Assembly (NCBI RefSeq): GCF_030547005.1 | Contig: NZ_JAUOPN010000001.1 | Span: 186,001-250,000, forward strand | Origin: Maribacter sp. 1_MG-2023 | GTDB lineage: Bacteria > Bacteroidota > Bacteroidia > Flavobacteriales > Flavobacteriaceae | Reading direction: 5' to 3' | Length of the DNA stretch: 64,000 bases | Shown: one piece after another, positions 30,058 through 40,394 of the stretch | How the letters are laid out: each line of letters begins with the position of its first letter | How positions within the stretch are numbered: the first letter of the stretch is position 1 | Position numbers and translations under genes: made by a program | The notes under the pieces: model-generated | Told to the model about the DNA's origin: nothing | Seen by the model: only the letters and a program-made list of their open reading frames with translations | The model's database searches: none

Positions 30058-30087
30058 ACAAGTCCCGATGAAAAACATCAGGACTTG
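30058..30087 (-). terminator. Possible terminator after the DUF779 gene
   Basis: Hairpin CAAGTCCTGATG / CATCGGGACTTG with loop TTTTT on the minus strand, 20 bases after the stop at 30107. It has no long T run, so support is moderate. Confidence 0.5.
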
Positions 30088-30106
30088 GATCTATTGCTCA
30101 TTACTT

Positions 30107-30481
30107 CTAGGCACCAATTCTAATCGGTTCTAAATGTTGAGCTTCTTCTTCAGAATACAATCTAGATTTGATTAAGAATCGAATACCCATGGGTATTTCT
30201 AATGAAAAACTTGAACCTATGCCTGGCGTAACATCAAGAGTGAGTTGAGTGTGTTTCCAATATTCAAATTGGTCTCGCGACATATGAAAGTCACAACCCT
30301 CAATACTGCCTAGGCAAACATCATTGTCATCGAGCATTAATTCACCTTTTTCAAAGCACATAGGCGCAGAGCCATCGCAACAACCACCACTTTGGTGAAA
30401 CATGAGTTCGCCATGCTTTTGTTTAAGTTCAGCGATTACAGCAGCTGCTTTTTCGGTAACTAATACTCGTTTAGTTTTCAT
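30107..30481 (-). CDS. DUF779 family protein paired with aldehyde dehydrogenase
   Basis: A 124-residue protein of the DUF779 family with the characteristic SGGCCDGSAPMCFEKGE (about 31-47), a Cys-rich patch that might bind metal. DUF779 genes occur almost always beside AldB/ExaC-type aldehyde dehydrogenase genes, as here: it starts 12 bases after that gene ends. The function is unknown; metal or cofactor maintenance of the enzyme is inference. Cytoplasmic, no signal peptide. Confidence 0.88.
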   Translation of the reverse strand: MKTKRVLVTEKAAAVIAELKQKHGELMFHQSGGCCDGSAPMCFEKGELMLDDNDVCLGSIEGCDFHMSRDQFEYWKHTQLTLDVTPGIGSSFSLEIPMGIRFLIKSRLYSEEEAQHLEPIRIGA

Positions 30482-30493
30482 GTTTTTTGGCTA

Positions 30494-32017
30494 TTAAAAG
30501 AATCCCATTTTCTTCTTGTCATAAGAGATTAGCATATTTTTCGTTTGACGATAATGAGCTAACATCATTTTATGGTTTTCTCTACCGATACCAGATTTTT
30601 TATATCCACCGAAAGGAGCATGGGCAGGGTATAAGTGATAGCAGTTTACCCAAACTCTACCTGCTTTAATAGCTCTTGAAATTTGATATGCTTGGTGTGT
30701 ATCACGTGTCCAAACTCCGGCACCTAATCCATATAAAGTATCATTTGCAATTTCTATAGCTTCAGCCTCATCTTTAAAAGTAGTAACACAAAGTACAGGT
30801 CCAAATATTTCTTCTTGGAAAACACGCATTTTGTTATTTCCTTTTAAGATGGTTGGTTGAACGTAATAGCCGCCTTCTAGACCTTCATTATAAGCTTGAT
30901 CACCACCAGTTAGAACTTCACAACCTTCTTCTTTACCTATTTGTATATAGTTAAGAATTTTTTCAAACTGATCATTAGAAGCTTGTGCACCCATCATCGT
31001 ATTTGGGTCTAATGGGTGTCCCATTTTAATTGCCTTGGTACGTTCGATTACGCGTTCTATAAACTTGTCATAAATACTTTCTTGAACTAGCATACGTGAC
31101 GGACAAGTACAAACTTCGCCTTGGTTTAATGCAAACATATTCGCACCCTCCAAACACTTGTCGAAAAAATCATCATCGGCATCCATAATACTCTCAAAGA
31201 ATACATTAGGAGATTTACCACCAAGTTCTAATGTAACGGGAGTAATATTTTTAGATGCGTACTGCATAATTAATTGCCCGGTGGTAGTTTCCCCTGTAAA
31301 TGCAATTTTGTCTATTCTTGGGCTAGACGCTAATGGTTTACCTGCTTCTGCACCAAAACCGTTAACCACGTTAAGTACTCCGTCAGGTAAAATACCTTCA
31401 ATAATTTCCATTAATATTAAAATTGCTACTGGGGTTTGTTCTGCCGGTTTTAGAACAACACAGTTACCTGCTGCCAATGCTGGTGCCAATTTCCACGTAG
31501 CCATTAATAATGGAAAGTTCCAAGGTATTATTTGACCGACGACACCTAATGGTTCTGTAACGTTCAATGCAACTGTATTAGAATCTAACTCACTGACCGA
31601 TCCTTCTTCTGCTCTAATGACACCTGCAAAATATCTAAAGTGATCTACTGCTAATGGTAGATCTGCAGCCATAGTTTCACGAATGGCTTTGCCATTGTCC
31701 CACGTTTCAGCTCTCGCCAATACCTCAATGTTTTGTTCTATTCTATCGGCAATTTTTAAAAGCATATTACTTCTTTCGGTTGCTGAAGATGCATTCCATG
31801 ATTTAGCGGCTACCCACGATGCATCTATAGCCTTTTCAATATCCTCCGCTGTTGATCTAGGTATTTTTGTAAAAGACTTACCGTCTACAGGTGAAATATT
31901 GTCAAAATATTCTCCCTTGCTTGGTGCTAACCATTTGCCTCCAATAAAATTTTCATATTGGTTTTTAAACTTCGGTTTTTGAAGTACATCTTTTTCTACA
32001 GTTGCTGTTGTGCTCAT
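30494..32017 (-). CDS. NAD(P)-dependent aldehyde dehydrogenase (AldB/ExaC type)
   Basis: A 507-residue aldehyde dehydrogenase. The catalytic Glu is in [11 protein letters not shown], and the nucleophilic Cys in [14 protein letters not shown] (first Cys of the pair). [21 protein letters not shown] and the C-terminal [20 protein letters not shown] match acetaldehyde/aldehyde dehydrogenases of the AldB/ExaC group, which oxidise acetaldehyde or other short aldehydes. It is followed by DUF779 in an operon, and a divergent AraC-type gene across a 195-base spacer is a likely regulator. Length normal. Cytoplasmic. Confidence 0.9.
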   Translation of the reverse strand: MSTTATVEKDVLQKPKFKNQYENFIGGKWLAPSKGEYFDNISPVDGKSFTKIPRSTAEDIEKAIDASWVAAKSWNASSATERSNMLLKIADRIEQNIEVLARAETWDNGKAIRETMAADLPLAVDHFRYFAGVIRAEEGSVSELDSNTVALNVTEPLGVVGQIIPWNFPLLMATWKLAPALAAGNCVVLKPAEQTPVAILILMEIIEGILPDGVLNVVNGFGAEAGKPLASSPRIDKIAFTGETTTGQLIMQYASKNITPVTLELGGKSPNVFFESIMDADDDFFDKCLEGANMFALNQGEVCTCPSRMLVQESIYDKFIERVIERTKAIKMGHPLDPNTMMGAQASNDQFEKILNYIQIGKEEGCEVLTGGDQAYNEGLEGGYYVQPTILKGNNKMRVFQEEIFGPVLCVTTFKDEAEAIEIANDTLYGLGAGVWTRDTHQAYQISRAIKAGRVWVNCYHLYPAHAPFGGYKKSGIGRENHKMMLAHYRQTKNMLISYDKKKMGFF

Positions 32018-32121
32018 AATATATGATTTAAGTTAATAATAGAAGTAAGCTCATATAGGTACTACCGATACGATATTCTAAATGTACTTCTCAGTTTTTG
32101 ATATTATCTGACGCATTCTAC

Positions 32122-32139
32122 GAATAGTGTGAACTATTC
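32122..32139. promoter_or_regulatory. Inverted repeat in the aldehyde dehydrogenase/AraC spacer
   Basis: GAATAGT, four bases, ACTATTC: a perfect 7-base inverted repeat with a GTGA spacer, midway between divergent genes. A candidate binding site for the adjacent AraC-family regulator. Confidence 0.5.
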
Positions 32140-32212
32140 TATCATTTAATGATATTATGATTTTTTTAAGTATATTTTTTTGTAAATTCCTTAAAATTAA
32201 ATCAATATAAGT

Positions 32213-33136
32213 GTGATTCGTTTAGCTGAGAATTTCTTAAAAGGAAGACGTTTAGAGACTATGGTAGAGAACCAAACCTCTTATACGATGAATAATGCGG
32301 CTATGCATGTTTTTGAAACTCATGAGCAAGCTGCAAGTGTTCTTTTGAAATTTGAACAGCCTGTTTTGGCGAGTATGATTCAAGGAAAGAAGATTATGCA
32401 CTTGCGCGATTATGAGTCTTTTGATTTTTTGCCAGGTGAATCTTTGGTTTTACCAGCGAATGAAGGTATGTGTATTGATTTTCCCGAAGCCATGGCAAAG
32501 AACCCAACTAGATGTTTGGCAATGGCTATTTCTGAGGATAAAATAAATAAGGTATTGCAATTCATGAATGAGAACATGCCTAAAAGTAATAAGGATGCAT
32601 GGGGATTAATGGATTACAATTTTCATTTTGTAAATGACAGAGGCATATTTCAAATTATACAGCGACTTTTATTTCTGTTTTCTGAAGAACATCCTTCTAA
32701 AGATTTGTTTGTAGATAATATGTTGCGTGAATTGATCATTAGAATTCTACAGACTAATGAGCGAAAAATTTATAGTAATGCTACTTTATCAGTTAAAAAA
32801 GAAAGTAGACTGACAGAAGTTATACGTTACATTAGAGATAATGTGCATAAATCTTTAAGCGTAGATAGTCTTAGCAAGATAGCTTGTATGAGTCCGTCTC
32901 ATTTTTATAGAACCTTTAAACTAGAGTTGGGTATTTCTCCTGTCGAGTTTATCAATAACGAACGTATAAAATTAGCCGTTGGCTTACTACAAGATCCTAA
33001 GCGAAGCATAAAAGATGTATATCTCGATTGCGGGTTTGAAAGTAGATCTTATTTTAATAGAGTTTTCAAAACAAGGCAACAAGTAGCTCCTGGAGAATAC
33101 CAGTCTAAAATACAGAAATCTAGATTTTTAGATTAA
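32213..33136 (+). CDS. AraC-family transcriptional regulator
   Basis: A 307-residue protein with an N-terminal sensing domain (about 25-170; FEQPVLASMIQGKKIMHLRD and FLPGESLVLPANEG recall AraC_N/cupin-like ligand domains) and a C-terminal double HTH domain (about 207-303) with SLSKIACMSPSHFYRTFK and CGFESRSYFNRVFK. I use the GTG at 32213 because the segment LKGRRLETMVENQTSYT is conserved in related proteins; an ATG at 32261 is possible. It is divergent from the aldehyde dehydrogenase-DUF779 operon and very likely controls it in response to an aldehyde or alcohol. Confidence 0.82.
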   Translation: MIRLAENFLKGRRLETMVENQTSYTMNNAAMHVFETHEQAASVLLKFEQPVLASMIQGKKIMHLRDYESFDFLPGESLVLPANEGMCIDFPEAMAKNPTRCLAMAISEDKINKVLQFMNENMPKSNKDAWGLMDYNFHFVNDRGIFQIIQRLLFLFSEEHPSKDLFVDNMLRELIIRILQTNERKIYSNATLSVKKESRLTEVIRYIRDNVHKSLSVDSLSKIACMSPSHFYRTFKLELGISPVEFINNERIKLAVGLLQDPKRSIKDVYLDCGFESRSYFNRVFKTRQQVAPGEYQSKIQKSRFLD

Positions 33137-33138
33137 GA

Positions 33139-34617
33139 TTACAGGCTATATGTAGTACCTTCTTTACCGTCTTTTAATTGAATACCTAATACTGCTAATT
33201 GATCACGTATTTGATCAGATGTGGCAAAATCTTTATTCTCTCTCGCTGATTTACGTAATTCAATCAATAATTCTACAACACCACCTAGTTTTTCGGTATC
33301 GGCATCAGAACTACTTTTGTTCTCTAAGCCTATAACATCAAAAACGAAACCGTGTATGGTGTTCTCCAATTCAAGTTTATCTTCTTCAGTAATAGATTCA
33401 GTACCTTCTTTAATAAGGTTGATGTGCTTAACGGCATCAAACAGTTTTGCAATTAAGATAGGCGAATTAAAATCATCATTCATGGCTGCATAGCAAGATG
33501 TTTTCCAAGCTGCAACATCAAAATCGGTAGTCTTACCGGTATTTAAAGATTGAATTGAATTGATTGCCTCCATCAATTTATTGAATCCTTTTTCAGATGC
33601 TAGTAAAGCATCATTACTTATATCTAAAATACTGGTGTAATGTGCCTGCATCATAAAGAAACGTACCATAGAAGGGGAGAAGGGTTTGCTAAGAATCTCG
33701 TTTTCACCTGAAAATATCTCACCAGGCAGAATACTATTACCAGTAGATTTAGCCATTTTTCTTCCATTCAAGGTCAGCATATTGGCATGTAACCAATAAT
33801 TTACAGGACTTTGACCATTGCAAGCTTCAGCCTGAGCTATTTCACATTCATGGTGTGGGAATTTAAGATCCATTCCGCCTCCGTGAATATCAAATGTCTC
33901 GCCTAAATACTTTGTGCTCATCGCAGTACATTCTAAATGCCACCCTGGGAATCCGTCGCCCCATGGCGAAGGCCAACGCATAATATGTTGTGGTTCAGCT
34001 TTTTTCCATAAAGCGAAATCTTGCGGATTATGCTTATCGTCTTGAGCGGCAAGATCACGAGTGTTTGCGATCATATCTTCAAGCTTACGGCCACTTAGTT
34101 TACCGTACTCATGCTCTTCGTTGAACTTAGCGACGTCAAAATATACAGAACCATTGGTTTCATAGGCAAATCCTTTTTCAAGAATATCCTTAATAATTTC
34201 AATCTGTTCTATAATATGTCCGGTAGCTGTGGGCTCTATACTTGGAGGTAGAAAATTGAATTTCTCTAAAATATTATGAAAATCTACAGTATATCGCTGA
34301 ACAACCTCCATCGGTTCTAGCTTTTCTAATCGTGCTTTTTTAGCAATTTTATCTTCGCCATCTTCCGCATCATCAACTAAGTGACCGGCATCTGTAATAT
34401 TACGAACATAACGCACTTTATAACCTAGGTGTTTAAAGTATCTGAAAATCATATCAAAAGACATGAAAGTTCTACAGTTTCCTAAATGTACATTGCTATA
34501 CACTGTTGGTCCACAAACATACATGCCTATGTGGCCTTCATTTATGGGTTTGAAAACTTCTTTTTTTCCTGATAAGGAATTGTATACTTTAATTTCCTGG
34601 TTTTCGTACAATTGCAT
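33139..34617 (-). CDS. cysS: Cysteinyl-tRNA synthetase
   Basis: A 492-residue class I aminoacyl-tRNA synthetase that charges tRNA-Cys. HIGH-like signature [16 protein letters not shown] (about 34-49), the zinc-binding Cys/His set with [15 protein letters not shown] and [12 protein letters not shown], and the KMSKS-like loop [12 protein letters not shown]. The usual DALR-like helical C-terminus follows. It starts 14 bases after folE ends, so folE-cysS form an operon; this pairing is often seen in Bacteroidota. Cytoplasmic. Confidence 0.95.
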   Translation of the reverse strand: MQLYENQEIKVYNSLSGKKEVFKPINEGHIGMYVCGPTVYSNVHLGNCRTFMSFDMIFRYFKHLGYKVRYVRNITDAGHLVDDAEDGEDKIAKKARLEKLEPMEVVQRYTVDFHNILEKFNFLPPSIEPTATGHIIEQIEIIKDILEKGFAYETNGSVYFDVAKFNEEHEYGKLSGRKLEDMIANTRDLAAQDDKHNPQDFALWKKAEPQHIMRWPSPWGDGFPGWHLECTAMSTKYLGETFDIHGGGMDLKFPHHECEIAQAEACNGQSPVNYWLHANMLTLNGRKMAKSTGNSILPGEIFSGENEILSKPFSPSMVRFFMMQAHYTSILDISNDALLASEKGFNKLMEAINSIQSLNTGKTTDFDVAAWKTSCYAAMNDDFNSPILIAKLFDAVKHINLIKEGTESITEEDKLELENTIHGFVFDVIGLENKSSSDADTEKLGGVVELLIELRKSARENKDFATSDQIRDQLAVLGIQLKDGKEGTTYSL

Positions 34618-34631
34618 GAAGCTATATGCTA

Positions 34632-35312
34632 TTAAAAATGGGTATCTAAGTTTAGGTAATTTAAGAACTCGCGGCGTACTAATTCTTCTTTAAATTTACC
34701 GCCATATTCTGCTGTTACGGTACTACTATCAATATCGCGAATTCCTCTAGAATTTACACAAAGGTGTTTTGCATCAATAACACAAGCAACATCTTCAGTA
34801 CCTAAAGCTTTTTGTAATTCTCTAACGATTTGAATGTTTAAACGCTCTTGAACTTGTGGACGTTTAGCATAATAGTCTACAATACGATTCATCTTAGAAA
34901 GACCGACCACGGTACCATTAGAAATGTAAGCAACGTGTGCACGACCAACTATTGGTAGAAAGTGATGTTCGCAGGTAGAGTAAAGAGTGATATTCTTTTC
35001 AACCAACATTTCACCGTACTTGTACTTATTATCAAAAGTAGAAGCTTTAGGTTTTTTAGCAGGGCTTAAGCCACCGAATATTTCGTTTACATACATTTTA
35101 GCAACTCTGTTAGGAGTTCCTTTTAGGCTATCGTCGGTTAAGTCTAAACCTAAGGTTAGCATAATTTCGCGAACATTTTCACGAATGCGTTCAATCTTTT
35201 CGGCATCATCCAAATCAAAGGCATCTGAACGTAAAGGAGTATCTTCTGATGTAGAAATGTGATCATTTCCTAATTCATCAAATTGATCTTCCAGTGTATC
35301 CTCAATTTTCAT
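34632..35312 (-). CDS. folE: GTP cyclohydrolase I (FolE1)
   Basis: A 226-residue enzyme that converts GTP to dihydroneopterin triphosphate, the first step of folate (and pterin) synthesis. Zinc ligands are visible in [13 protein letters not shown] and the conserved [34 protein letters not shown] and [10 protein letters not shown] are typical of the family. A 40-residue acidic N-terminal extension precedes the domain. Together with folP at 54405-55229 the window holds two non-adjacent folate genes. Upstream in an operon with cysS. Confidence 0.93.
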   Translation of the reverse strand: MKIEDTLEDQFDELGNDHISTSEDTPLRSDAFDLDDAEKIERIRENVREIMLTLGLDLTDDSLKGTPNRVAKMYVNEIFGGLSPAKKPKASTFDNKYKYGEMLVEKNITLYSTCEHHFLPIVGRAHVAYISNGTVVGLSKMNRIVDYYAKRPQVQERLNIQIVRELQKALGTEDVACVIDAKHLCVNSRGIRDIDSSTVTAEYGGKFKEELVRREFLNYLNLDTHF

Positions 35313-35446
35313 TTTATCTATCTTTTAGAAGCTGCAAAGATATACAATATGTGCCACTTTATAACTAATTGCGGGCATTACACAACATAAATTAGCCATA
35401 ACGTTAAGGTCTAGTTAATTTTAATTTTTCAAATGAGAAGGCCTCT

Positions 35447-37249
35447 ATGACCAAGTATGGTGTATCTATTTTATTAATTTGCTTTTTTAGCATCTTTACC
35501 TGTTTTGCACAGGTGTCGGCAGATTGCGCCAATGCGGTTCCTATTTGCTATAATACTCCTGTAAATGGTGGTACTAATGGTTATGGTATTGACGATTTCA
35601 ACGGAGCTTCTATTTCTGGGTGTATAACGCAGGGTAGTGGTACTATCGAAACAAATTCTGCTTGGTATAAATTTAAGACTGGTGAAATAGGTCAGTTAGG
35701 TTTTAATATCGGATTTGATACAAGCGAAGATTGGGATTTTGCTTTGTATAGAACAAACGATTGTAGCACACTGGGTGAGCCTGTTCGCTGTAATTATTTC
35801 GATAATTCTGATGATAGTAGTTTTATAGGAGTGGGGGAGGATCCTACAGGTATAGACAATATACAATATGATGATTGGTTAGATGTTGAACCGGGAGAGG
35901 AATATCTACTCATGATCAACAATTTTAGTAACAACAATTCAGGATTCTCTATTCAATTTTCAGGTAACATATTTGTCGAGTTTCCAAACTCTGCTTTAGA
36001 TTGTGATATCATAGATAACTTATTAGGTCCGCCAGTAATAGCATGCGATAACGATACTGTGGTTTTAGAAGCAACTACCGTAGATGCTTTAGATTATGAG
36101 TGGTACTTAGATGCTGGTACAGGTTATCAACGCATACCTGGTGAAAGTGATTCAGAACTTTCTATTGCCGTTTCTGGTATGTATCGTGTGTTGGTAGTAA
36201 GACCTTTAGGTAATAATTTAATCAGTGAGACCCAAGTGGCTTATGCTCCTTCTCCTGAAACCTTTTCTTTAGAAGATGAAACTGCATGTTTAGATGGTAC
36301 GGCTATCGATTTTAATGCAAAGGATGCCGAGGTATTAGGTACTCAGAGTCCGCTAGATTTTAGGGTCTCTTATCATGAAAGTTTTGAAGATGCTTTTGAT
36401 GGTGCCAACGCGCTTTCAAAAGAATTTATCCCAACACAGGTTTTACAGACCATATATGTAAGAACTACATCTATAGAAAACTCAATGTGTTTTGATGCTT
36501 CTGAAACTTTTGATGTAAACGGAATCGATTTACCTGTTTTAGATTTTGAGACAGAGGTTTTTATATGTGGGGATGAACCTATTGTAACTATAGGGCAACG
36601 TATACCCGATGCTAATTTTACATATGAATGGAGCTCTGGGCAAACCTCTTCTCTTATTACTGTGGCAGAGCCGGGTATTTATACTTTATCCGTAACTAAT
36701 AGAGCAGGATTAATACAATGTATTACCGTACGTTCTGTGACTGTTGTTTTTTCTAGTCCGCCAGTAATTTCTGATGTTACTGTAGAATATGAAGACGACG
36801 CTTCGAATGAGGTCAATGTTTTCTTAGAAGAGAATGGAGATTTTGAATTTCAAGTTGATAATGAAACACCTCAAGATAGCGGGGTATTTAATAATTTATT
36901 CCCTGGTGAGCATACTATCACAGTTCGTGATGTAAATGGATGTGGCTCTGATTCTAGAGATATCGTAGTGGTAGGTTTTCCAAAGTTTTTTACACCTAAT
37001 GGAGATAACGTAAACGATACTTGGAAAGTTGACGGGTTGTCAGCCTTAGATAATCCGGTGATTACTATTTATGATAGATATGGTAAATTACTCTATCAAA
37101 TAGTTGAAAATTCAACTGGCTGGAACGGTTCATTTAATGGAGCTCTTTTACCTGAATCAGACTACTGGTTTAAGCTTACCTACACTAATTCTTTAGGGGA
37201 AAATACAAAGGCATCTTACATCAACAATCATTTTACATTAAAGCGTTAA
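35447..37249 (+). CDS. T9SS cargo protein with type-B sorting domain (first of a tandem pair)
   Basis: A 600-residue secreted protein. Signal peptide ends near CFAQ (residue 22). Residues about 24-180 form a beta-sandwich-like domain with ADCANAVPICYNTPVNGG, SAWYKFKTGEIGQLGFNI and an EYLLMINNFS strand. Then comes a region with Ig-like strands (about 190-470), and a C-terminal gliding-motility-type (type-B) T9SS sorting domain (about 510-600) with FFTPNGDNVNDTW, ITIYDRYGKLLYQ and NHFTLKR. It should be exported by the type IX system and attached to the cell surface or released. Its paralogue follows 124 bases downstream. No enzyme motif. Confidence 0.85.
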   Translation: MTKYGVSILLICFFSIFTCFAQVSADCANAVPICYNTPVNGGTNGYGIDDFNGASISGCITQGSGTIETNSAWYKFKTGEIGQLGFNIGFDTSEDWDFALYRTNDCSTLGEPVRCNYFDNSDDSSFIGVGEDPTGIDNIQYDDWLDVEPGEEYLLMINNFSNNNSGFSIQFSGNIFVEFPNSALDCDIIDNLLGPPVIACDNDTVVLEATTVDALDYEWYLDAGTGYQRIPGESDSELSIAVSGMYRVLVVRPLGNNLISETQVAYAPSPETFSLEDETACLDGTAIDFNAKDAEVLGTQSPLDFRVSYHESFEDAFDGANALSKEFIPTQVLQTIYVRTTSIENSMCFDASETFDVNGIDLPVLDFETEVFICGDEPIVTIGQRIPDANFTYEWSSGQTSSLITVAEPGIYTLSVTNRAGLIQCITVRSVTVVFSSPPVISDVTVEYEDDASNEVNVFLEENGDFEFQVDNETPQDSGVFNNLFPGEHTITVRDVNGCGSDSRDIVVVGFPKFFTPNGDNVNDTWKVDGLSALDNPVITIYDRYGKLLYQIVENSTGWNGSFNGALLPESDYWFKLTYTNSLGENTKASYINNHFTLKR

Positions 37250-37373
37250 CTCTGGTGTTTAGGCTTAATTAGTGCATTTTATCGATTAAACGCAAGAATC
37301 TTCGATGTAAGATACTAAAGCAGGTCATGTGTAGTTATAATATACATCACGTATACTAATAAGCTACACTTTT

Positions 37374-38810
37374 ATGAGAACACTTCTTTGTTCTATATGT
37401 TGTTTGTTTCTTTTCTATTGGAACGTAACTGCACAGAATTCAGCCGATTGTAGAACAGCTATTCCTGTTTGTGCCGATCAGCCTATTATGGGTATTGCCG
37501 GTGGAACAGGTGATGTTGATGATTTTGATCCAGATGTAATACTACAAACTGGGTGCTTAGAAAAAGGTAGTCTTTCTTCCGCAAATATTGAATTCAATAC
37601 TTCTTGGTTTGTTTTTAGAGCAGGTACAGGTGGTCAGGTTGGTTTTGATATTGAGGCATTGGCAACTTCGGGCTCTACACCAACTGCCGAGTGGGATTTT
37701 GCTGTTTATGGTCCAGATGTAGATTGTGCCGATATAAGTAATGGTACAGCGCAACCAATTCGCTGTAATTACGAAGTAAATGACACGAATTTTACAGGAC
37801 TAGGGGTTAACCCTGAAAGCGGTGAAGAAGGTCGTGCATCTTTAACGGGTAGTCAGAATACTTATGATGAGTATTTAGATGTCGTACCTGGTGAGATTTA
37901 TTACATATTGATAAATAATTTTGCCGATAATTTTACTGGAGATCCCGAACCTTTTATGCTGACTTTTACGGGTAGTTCTGTAAGTGATAGTCAAGATACT
38001 GCGTTAGATTGTGCTTTAAGAGATGAGTTTTTGGGATTGGATATCATTGCTTGTGAGGGTGATGACCCGATAACTATTAGTGCATTGAATTCACCTGCAG
38101 GTGCAGATATTGCCAATGTAGAGTGGACGGTAGATTATGAAGATGATGGTATAGTAGACGATACGCTTACCGGTTCTGGTGATTTTGGAGCAGAGTTGGT
38201 TATTATTAGTCCTAATTCTGGTCGATATTTTGCTACAATAACTACCATAACCGGCACACCTCCAACAGTGGCTGACGATAGTGGAGTTTTAGTTACCTTT
38301 TTTGGAACACCTATTTTAGACCGTGTAGAAACATTGGATACTAACCTATCTATTGATCCTGATCAAAATAATATTGAATTTTTTGTTGAAGGTGATGGAG
38401 ATTATGAATATGCCATTAACGACGGAGCTTTTCAAGATGATGCTGTATTTATGAATGTTCCTCCAGGAATTAATACGGTTGTTATTAATGATAAGAATGG
38501 ATGCGGAATTACTGATCCTATAGAGTTCTTGGTAGTAGGATATCCTAAATTTTTTACTCCAAATGGAGATGGAATAAATGATGATTGGAATGTGGAGGGA
38601 ATTGAAACATTAGATAATCCTGTTGTATTTATTTTTGATCGATATGGTAAGTTGTTGAAGCAGCTTGGCGCAAATGATAGCTGGGACGGAAATTACAACG
38701 GACAGCAAATGACTTCTACAGATTATTGGTTCCGTTTTGAATATGGTGACATGCAAGATAATCTACTAGTAGCAAAAACCCGAAAGACACATTTTTCATT
38801 AAAGAGATAA
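37374..38810 (+). CDS. T9SS cargo protein with type-B sorting domain (second of the pair)
   Basis: A 478-residue paralogue of the preceding protein. Signal peptide ends near VTAQ (residue 21). The N-terminal domain begins SADCRTAIPVCADQPIMG and contains NTSWFVFRAGTGGQVGFDI, AEWDFAVYGPDVDC and PGEIYYILINNFADN, each matching the first protein. One Ig-like stretch separates it from the C-terminal sorting domain (FFTPNGDGINDDWNVEG, FIFDRYGKLLKQ, THFSLKR). The shorter middle suggests loss of one or more Ig-like repeats relative to the first copy. A terminator follows. Function unknown; surface adhesion is inference. Confidence 0.85.
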   Translation: MRTLLCSICCLFLFYWNVTAQNSADCRTAIPVCADQPIMGIAGGTGDVDDFDPDVILQTGCLEKGSLSSANIEFNTSWFVFRAGTGGQVGFDIEALATSGSTPTAEWDFAVYGPDVDCADISNGTAQPIRCNYEVNDTNFTGLGVNPESGEEGRASLTGSQNTYDEYLDVVPGEIYYILINNFADNFTGDPEPFMLTFTGSSVSDSQDTALDCALRDEFLGLDIIACEGDDPITISALNSPAGADIANVEWTVDYEDDGIVDDTLTGSGDFGAELVIISPNSGRYFATITTITGTPPTVADDSGVLVTFFGTPILDRVETLDTNLSIDPDQNNIEFFVEGDGDYEYAINDGAFQDDAVFMNVPPGINTVVINDKNGCGITDPIEFLVVGYPKFFTPNGDGINDDWNVEGIETLDNPVVFIFDRYGKLLKQLGANDSWDGNYNGQQMTSTDYWFRFEYGDMQDNLLVAKTRKTHFSLKR

Positions 38811-38841
38811 AAAAAAGGGAGCAATTTGCTCCCTTTTTTTT
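38809..38841. terminator. Bidirectional terminator between convergent genes
   Basis: Arms AAGGGAGCAA / TTGCTCCCTT flanked by A and T runs, shared by the T9SS pair (plus) and the FadL-type gene (minus). Confidence 0.88.
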
Positions 38842-38857
38842 GCATTTATATTGTTGA

Positions 38858-40363
38858 TTAAAAATTAATCGTATAGCTCAAAGTTGCATTCGTAATACTT
38901 CGGTTTATTAATGCAGAAGTTGTAATACCAGCATCAAATAATCTTTCGCTAACGTCTTGTTGAGAGCGACTAAGGGCGAAATCTAATCTGCTTCCTCCAA
39001 AACTATATCCAATACCGCCAGAAATAGCATTTAAATCTCCTATTGTATTCCCATTTTTATATGGACTCTGTTCAAAGCGATACCCGGCTCTAAGGCTCAC
39101 CTGTTGAATTCTGTATTCGCTACCTAATTTAAAAGTGGAAACTGAGCCCAATTCGTTGGCAATTTGTGTATTTACAGTTCGAAAACTTTGGTCGAAGGTT
39201 GGTCGTAATTCTGTTCTTGAAAAATCTTGATACCCATAATCAAAACTTAATAATCCATCTTTAGCGAAAATTACAGCTAAACTACCGGTTAGTTTTCCTG
39301 GAGTTCTAACAGTGTATCTTTCAAATAAATTAACAATATTGAAATTGATAAAATTAATATCTTCATCTGCCAAGTCAGAATCAATTCGTTGAGATAAAGC
39401 ATCTTCTAAATGATACCACGTTGGTGATTGGTAACTACTACCTAACCTTATGTTATCGTTTAGTTTGGCTATAGCTCCAAGGCTAAATGAAAAGCCATGA
39501 CCTTTTGTTTGTAAATAATTATCAAACGTTGTTCTTTGTATAGGAGAATTAGGGTCATAACCGTTTTCATCAAACTCATCATACTGTGTATATCGTATGT
39601 CGTGGAAGTTTAAAGAGGTCCCTATGTAAAAGTTTTCTTTATATTGAGAAGCCATATTGAGGGAGAACTTGCTATTGTAGCCTGTAGTTTTTCTTAAGAA
39701 ATTTTGTTGTACTCTGTTATAAATACCGTTTTTGATATAATTTGTGTTATTATCATCTTCAGTTTCTGGATCAAGAATACCACCGTAATATCCTAAAAAC
39801 GTCTGTTGATCCCTGAAACCTTGTGCTGCACCTATATCTAAATAAGCATCCTCAAGAAACTCGTCATCTTGTAAAAGTATCGAGCCAAAAGGAGTGCCTT
39901 GCGCATATTCCAAAAAATAGGTGTCGATACCTTGGTTACTATTTCCTGAAACAAAATATTCGTTATCGAAATTATCTACAATATCATAATTGAAAGCCAA
40001 AGTAAATTTTTTCCAATCAGAATTAGAATTTGAATTTTTGAAAACAAATGCACCCCCAAATTGATTTAATTTGATATTATCGTTTTTGGTAATTAATGCA
40101 TCTCCAAAGTAGCTAGCATCATTATAAGTGTGATAATTAGATCCAGAAAAGGTAAACAGACTATTATTAAAAACTGCAGAACCTGCGGGATTTACATTTA
40201 AAGATGACAAATCACCGCCTAAGGCTCCAAATGCACCTCCCATGGCTTGAAAACGAGCGGTTCCTTGTAGATTTTCAGTGCCATACCGTAATGCATCGGT
40301 TATGTTTTGTGCGCTGCCAGTGGCACAAGCCATAAGTATTACAAAAGTTAGATATTTTTTCAT
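38858..40363 (-). CDS. FadL/OmpP1-type outer-membrane porin
   Basis: A 501-residue outer-membrane protein of the OmpP1/FadL/TodX family. A signal peptide ends near GSAQ (residue 19), and the conserved N-terminus GTARFQAMGGAFGALGGDLS and NPAGSAVF follow directly, as in the family (mature N-terminal plug). The remainder alternates strand-forming segments and ends with LSYTINF, a C-terminal aromatic. These porins import hydrophobic compounds such as fatty acids or aromatics; substrate unknown. It is downstream of and codirectional with the Ser/Arg-rich lipoprotein gene (31 bases apart). Confidence 0.85.
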   Translation of the reverse strand: MKKYLTFVILMACATGSAQNITDALRYGTENLQGTARFQAMGGAFGALGGDLSSLNVNPAGSAVFNNSLFTFSGSNYHTYNDASYFGDALITKNDNIKLNQFGGAFVFKNSNSNSDWKKFTLAFNYDIVDNFDNEYFVSGNSNQGIDTYFLEYAQGTPFGSILLQDDEFLEDAYLDIGAAQGFRDQQTFLGYYGGILDPETEDDNNTNYIKNGIYNRVQQNFLRKTTGYNSKFSLNMASQYKENFYIGTSLNFHDIRYTQYDEFDENGYDPNSPIQRTTFDNYLQTKGHGFSFSLGAIAKLNDNIRLGSSYQSPTWYHLEDALSQRIDSDLADEDINFINFNIVNLFERYTVRTPGKLTGSLAVIFAKDGLLSFDYGYQDFSRTELRPTFDQSFRTVNTQIANELGSVSTFKLGSEYRIQQVSLRAGYRFEQSPYKNGNTIGDLNAISGGIGYSFGGSRLDFALSRSQQDVSERLFDAGITTSALINRSITNATLSYTINF

Positions 40364-40394
40364 AGCAATATTTCAATTATAAAAAATGTTTGAT

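Noticed and set aside
31158-31535. A 125-residue plus-strand frame opposite the aldehyde dehydrogenase
   Set aside because: The dehydrogenase is complete with its catalytic residues; the opposite frame has no motif.
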